From an uncultured bacterium (GTDB lineage: Bacteria; Planctomycetota; Phycisphaerae; Phycisphaerales; SM1A02), in NCBI GenBank assembly GCA_903911205.1, contig CAIWCL010000286.1, forward strand, positions 1-34,190: 34,190 nucleotides of DNA, read 5' to 3'. Under the pieces are notes generated by a model. The model was not told the DNA's origin, searched no databases, and saw nothing but the letters and a program-made list of their open reading frames with translations. Below are positions 31,964 to 34,190 of this stretch, in pieces; position 1 is the stretch's first letter; the number at the start of each line of letters is the position of its first letter. The position numbers were made by a program, and so were the translations under genes.

Positions 31964-32221
31964 ATGTCGGCTTCACTGTCTGAATCCGAGATTGAGGCGA
32001 AGGTCCTGGAGGCCATCGCAGATCAGCTGGGCGTTGCCCGGTCGGATATCACTCGCGCAAGCGAATTCGACAAGATCTGCGACAGCCTCGACAAAGCCGA
32101 GTTGATGATGGAGTTTGAGGATCTCTTCGAGATCTCTATCACCGACGAAGCCGCGAGCAAACTCACCACGGTCGCCGACGCGATCGAGTTCATCCAGCGC
32201 ACGCTTGCAGGCGGTCGCTGA
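31964..32221 (+). CDS. Second acyl carrier protein-like protein
   Basis: The 85-residue acidic product has the ACP four-helix pattern: SEIEAKVLEAIADQLG (helix I), the attachment Ser41 in CDSLDKAELMMEFEDLF, then ISITDEAASKLTTVADAIEFI. Loop 1 differs from canonical ACP (ITRASEFDKIC instead of FxxDLGAD), leaving a cysteine just before the DSL serine region. ATG 31964 is chosen over an upstream GTG at 31937; only a weak purine-rich site (GGTGGACGAAG) precedes it. It ends 11 nt before fabF, so the two are likely co-translated. Whether it serves bulk fatty-acid synthesis or a special acyl chain is unknown. Confidence 0.88.
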   Translation: MSASLSESEIEAKVLEAIADQLGVARSDITRASEFDKICDSLDKAELMMEFEDLFEISITDEAASKLTTVADAIEFIQRTLAGGR

Positions 32222-32232
32222 GGGACGCACCG

Positions 32233-33489
32233 ATGAAGACCATCACGCTCCGCCGAGTCGTCGTCACCGGAATCGGCGCCATCTCGAACCTCGGGTCGAC
32301 TGCGACTGCCACGTGGGCAGCGATGAAGGCTGGCAAGTCCGGCATCTCGCCCCTGCGGAGCTTCCCGCAGAACGAAGACTGGAGCGTCCGTTTCGCGGGC
32401 GAAATCCACGACTTCGATCCATCGCATGTCGTGGACGGACGCGAGCAGAAGCGCATCGATCGCGTGGCACTTTTCGCCATGGTGGCGGCGCATGAGGCGG
32501 TGCAAGACTCGGGGCTCGACCTCAAGAATGCGGCCGACCCCTACCGAAACGGCACGATCATCGGATCCGGCATCGGTGGCGTCCTCACGATGGAGGAAGG
32601 CCACACGAAGCTGCTCCAGACTGGCCCGCGTCGCGTGAGCCCGTTTGTTGTGCCGCGCCTCATGGTGAATGCCGCTCCGGGGAACGTCTCGATTCAATTC
32701 AATCTGCGTGGACCAAGCACCGCGGTCGCTTCGGCCTGCGCGTCGAGCGGTCACGCGATGGGTATCGCAATGCAAGCGATTCAGCGCGGCGACTGTGACG
32801 TCATGGTCGCAGGCGGCGCTGAAGCGGCCATCACGCCGCTCACGCTCTCAGCGTTTGCCTCGATGAAGGCGCTTTCGACGCGCAATGATGATCCGGCTCG
32901 GGCCTCGCGCCCCTTCGATAAGGATCGTGACGGATTCGTCCTCTCCGAAGGCGCAGCGATCGTGGTGCTCGAAGAACTTGAGCATGCGAAGAAGCGCGGC
33001 GCGCGTATCTACGCAGAACTCGCGGGCTACGGCGCGACGGGCGACGCGTTCCACATCGCGGCCCCGGACGAACAAGGCTCAGGCGCGTACAAGGCGATGG
33101 AAACTGCACTGCGTGACGCTGAACTGACCGTCTCGGATGTCGGGTACATCAACGCCCACGGCACGTCGACGCCACTCGGCGATAAGGCGGAAGTCGGCGC
33201 GGTGAAGCGCCTCTTCGGCGATCACGCGTACAAGGTGGCGATGAGTTCAACCAAGTCGATGACCGGCCACGCGCTCGGCGCCGCCGGCGGGATCGAGACG
33301 ATTCCGACCATCATGGCGATCTACGAGGGCATACTTGCCCCGACGATCAACCTCGACAACGCCGACGAAGGCTTCGACCTGAACTTCGTTCCGAACGTCG
33401 CGCAGGAGGCCCGAGTGAATGTCGCGCTGAACAACACGTTCGGCTTCGGCGGTCACAACGTCAGCCTTGTGTTCAAGCGATACTCGTGA
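32233..33489 (+). CDS. fabF: Beta-ketoacyl-ACP synthase II
   Basis: FabF condenses malonyl-ACP with growing acyl-ACP and is important for chain elongation and temperature response. The 418-residue product has the Cys-His-His triad: Cys169 in STAVASACASSGHAMG, His309 in NAHGTSTPLGD and His346 in STKSMTGHALGAAGG. Also seen: RRVVVTGIGAISNLG, GSGIGG, RPFDKDRDGFVLSEGA and the C-terminal NNTFGFGGHNVSLVFKRY. Length matches E. coli FabF (413 aa). GAGGG lies nine nt before the ATG. It closes the fatty-acid cluster; a repeat-rich spacer follows. Confidence 0.98.
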   Translation: MKTITLRRVVVTGIGAISNLGSTATATWAAMKAGKSGISPLRSFPQNEDWSVRFAGEIHDFDPSHVVDGREQKRIDRVALFAMVAAHEAVQDSGLDLKNAADPYRNGTIIGSGIGGVLTMEEGHTKLLQTGPRRVSPFVVPRLMVNAAPGNVSIQFNLRGPSTAVASACASSGHAMGIAMQAIQRGDCDVMVAGGAEAAITPLTLSAFASMKALSTRNDDPARASRPFDKDRDGFVLSEGAAIVVLEELEHAKKRGARIYAELAGYGATGDAFHIAAPDEQGSGAYKAMETALRDAELTVSDVGYINAHGTSTPLGDKAEVGAVKRLFGDHAYKVAMSSTKSMTGHALGAAGGIETIPTIMAIYEGILAPTINLDNADEGFDLNFVPNVAQEARVNVALNNTFGFGGHNVSLVFKRYS

Positions 33490-33494
33490 TTTGG

Positions 33495-33672
33495 GCGGTC
33501 GCCGCTTGCTTGAGCGGTCGCCGCTTGCTTGAGCGGTCGCCGCTGCGGCGGCTCCCTTTGGTGAGAGCAACGCCAGAGCGAGCGAAAGCGAAGCGAGTCG
33601 CGAGCGCTCAAACCGTCGCGGTCGCTGCTGCGGCGGCGACCTCAGGTGAGAACAACGCCAGAGCGGTCGAAG
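33495..33672. repeat. Tandem 19-bp units and two dispersed repeat copies
   Basis: GCGGTCGCCGCTTGCTTGA occurs at 33495 and 33514 and leads into copy B (33534-33586) of the element also found at 23571-23623. A diverged copy C follows at 33619-33672. All share CGGTCGC-GCTGCGGCGGC and end in CGCCAGAGCG. The spacer carries no recognised gene. Confidence 0.8.
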
Positions 33673-33779
33673 CGCCACATTCCCGCATTCCCGGCGAACG
33701 AGAACCACCGCCGAGCGGATTCTCCCAAAGCCCCCAACGATGCCAAAGGCGTCGCGGTTGGTTGGCCGATAAGAGCCCT

Positions 33780-34046
33780 ATGGCGAACGACCTTGCCCGC
33801 ATCCTCCGGCTTGAGGTTCCGCTGATCGTACAGATCGCGGAACGTCGCATGCCGCTTTCCGAGGTGACGGCCCTCACGCACGGCTCGATCATCGAGCTTC
33901 CGAAGCAAATCGACGAGGAACTCGACGTCCTGGTCAACAACAGTCGCATCGGATCGGGGCGTGCCGTCAAGGTTGGCGAGAATTTTGGCGTTCGCATGAC
34001 GCAGGTTGGTGCCGTGACCGATCGAGTCGCGGCGCTCGGCGGTTGA
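33780..34046 (+). CDS. fliN: Minimal FliN/SpoA-domain protein
   Basis: The 88-residue product is almost exactly one SpoA domain, as in the FliN subunit of the flagellar C-ring switch or type III sorting-platform proteins. It shows LRLEVPLIVQIAERRMPLSEV, LTHGSIIELPK, ELDVLVNNSRIGSGRAVKVGENFGVRM and a final QVGAV strand. It lacks the N-terminal extension that takes typical FliN to 100-140 residues. ATG 33780 is preceded by AAGAG. No other flagellar gene is in the window, but the contig continues past 34190. FliN is favoured over a secretion homologue only by sequence resemblance. Confidence 0.8.
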   Translation: MANDLARILRLEVPLIVQIAERRMPLSEVTALTHGSIIELPKQIDEELDVLVNNSRIGSGRAVKVGENFGVRMTQVGAVTDRVAALGG

Positions 34047-34104
34047 CGCTTCAACCGTCTTCGTCCCTGCCGCGAAACCTCGCCTTCGACGCTTCCACGT
34101 TCTC

Positions 34105-34190
34105 CAAGATTTGTCCCTCACAATACCTCACAAAGTCCTTGAATTGAAACTCTGGTAATAAATCCTTTGGTTGTATATTTTATCTTATAA
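34105..34190. other. AT-rich window end
   Basis: The last 85 bases shift abruptly to AT-rich sequence (GTATATTTTATCTTATAA at the very end), unlike the GC-rich rest of the window. No gene is visible. It could be a promoter region, the edge of acquired DNA or a contig-end artefact. Confidence 0.5.

Overview
The window is high-GC bacterial chromosome, with no phage, transposase or plasmid genes. Gene content and protein style suggest a Planctomycetota-like bacterium, perhaps near Phycisphaerae. The evidence is a ThiF/MoeB-like protein with a long C-terminal extension, very large secreted proteins of unknown function, an H-NOX/HNOBA sensor pair, an rpsL-rpsG pair not followed by fusA/tuf, and several genes that lack Shine-Dalgarno (SD) sites. 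This placement is inference; no rRNA or other phylogenetic marker was tested.

Layout. 1-4.7 kb: the tail of a probable beta-barrel protein, an ArfB-like ribosome-rescue hydrolase, purM with a basic N-terminal tail, a repeat-bearing spacer, sucD without sucC, and a secreted SGNH-like protein. 4.7-16.9 kb, nearly all minus strand: a large exported protein with possible caspase-fold traits, glpK-glpD with ATGA overlap, two overlapping paralogous secreted proteins of about 870 and 904 residues, a DinB-fold protein, a small membrane protein and a YbjN-like protein. 17.4-21 kb: a ThiF/MoeB-like E1 enzyme divergent from a DUF374 acyltransferase, then an unknown exported protein that appears frameshifted at its 3' end. 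21.2-25.5 kb, minus strand: an H-NOX haem protein overlapping an HNOBA-hybrid histidine kinase (a probable nitric-oxide two-component sensor), two tandem terminators, rpsG, rpsL and rnhA. 25.6-33.5 kb, plus strand: the fatty-acid cluster rpmF-plsX-fabH-fabD-lipoprotein-fabG-acpP-acpP2-fabF, broken up by unusual minisatellites and hairpins. 33.8 kb: a minimal FliN/SpoA-domain protein, then an AT-rich end.

Working together: plsX, fabH, fabD, fabG, the two acyl carrier proteins and fabF provide initiation, malonyl loading, condensation and first reduction of fatty-acid synthesis, plus the link to phospholipid. GlpK and GlpD channel glycerol to dihydroxyacetone phosphate. The H-NOX/kinase pair is the clearest signalling module.

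Main points for a second look: the NO-sensor pair; a recurring TANNNT box 6-10 nt upstream of SD-less starts, suggesting leaderless transcripts; the 28-bp repeat made from the fabH 3' end; the fabG start region, where the SD points to a GTC codon; Arg in S12 at the position of E. coli Lys87; and tandem acyl carrier proteins.
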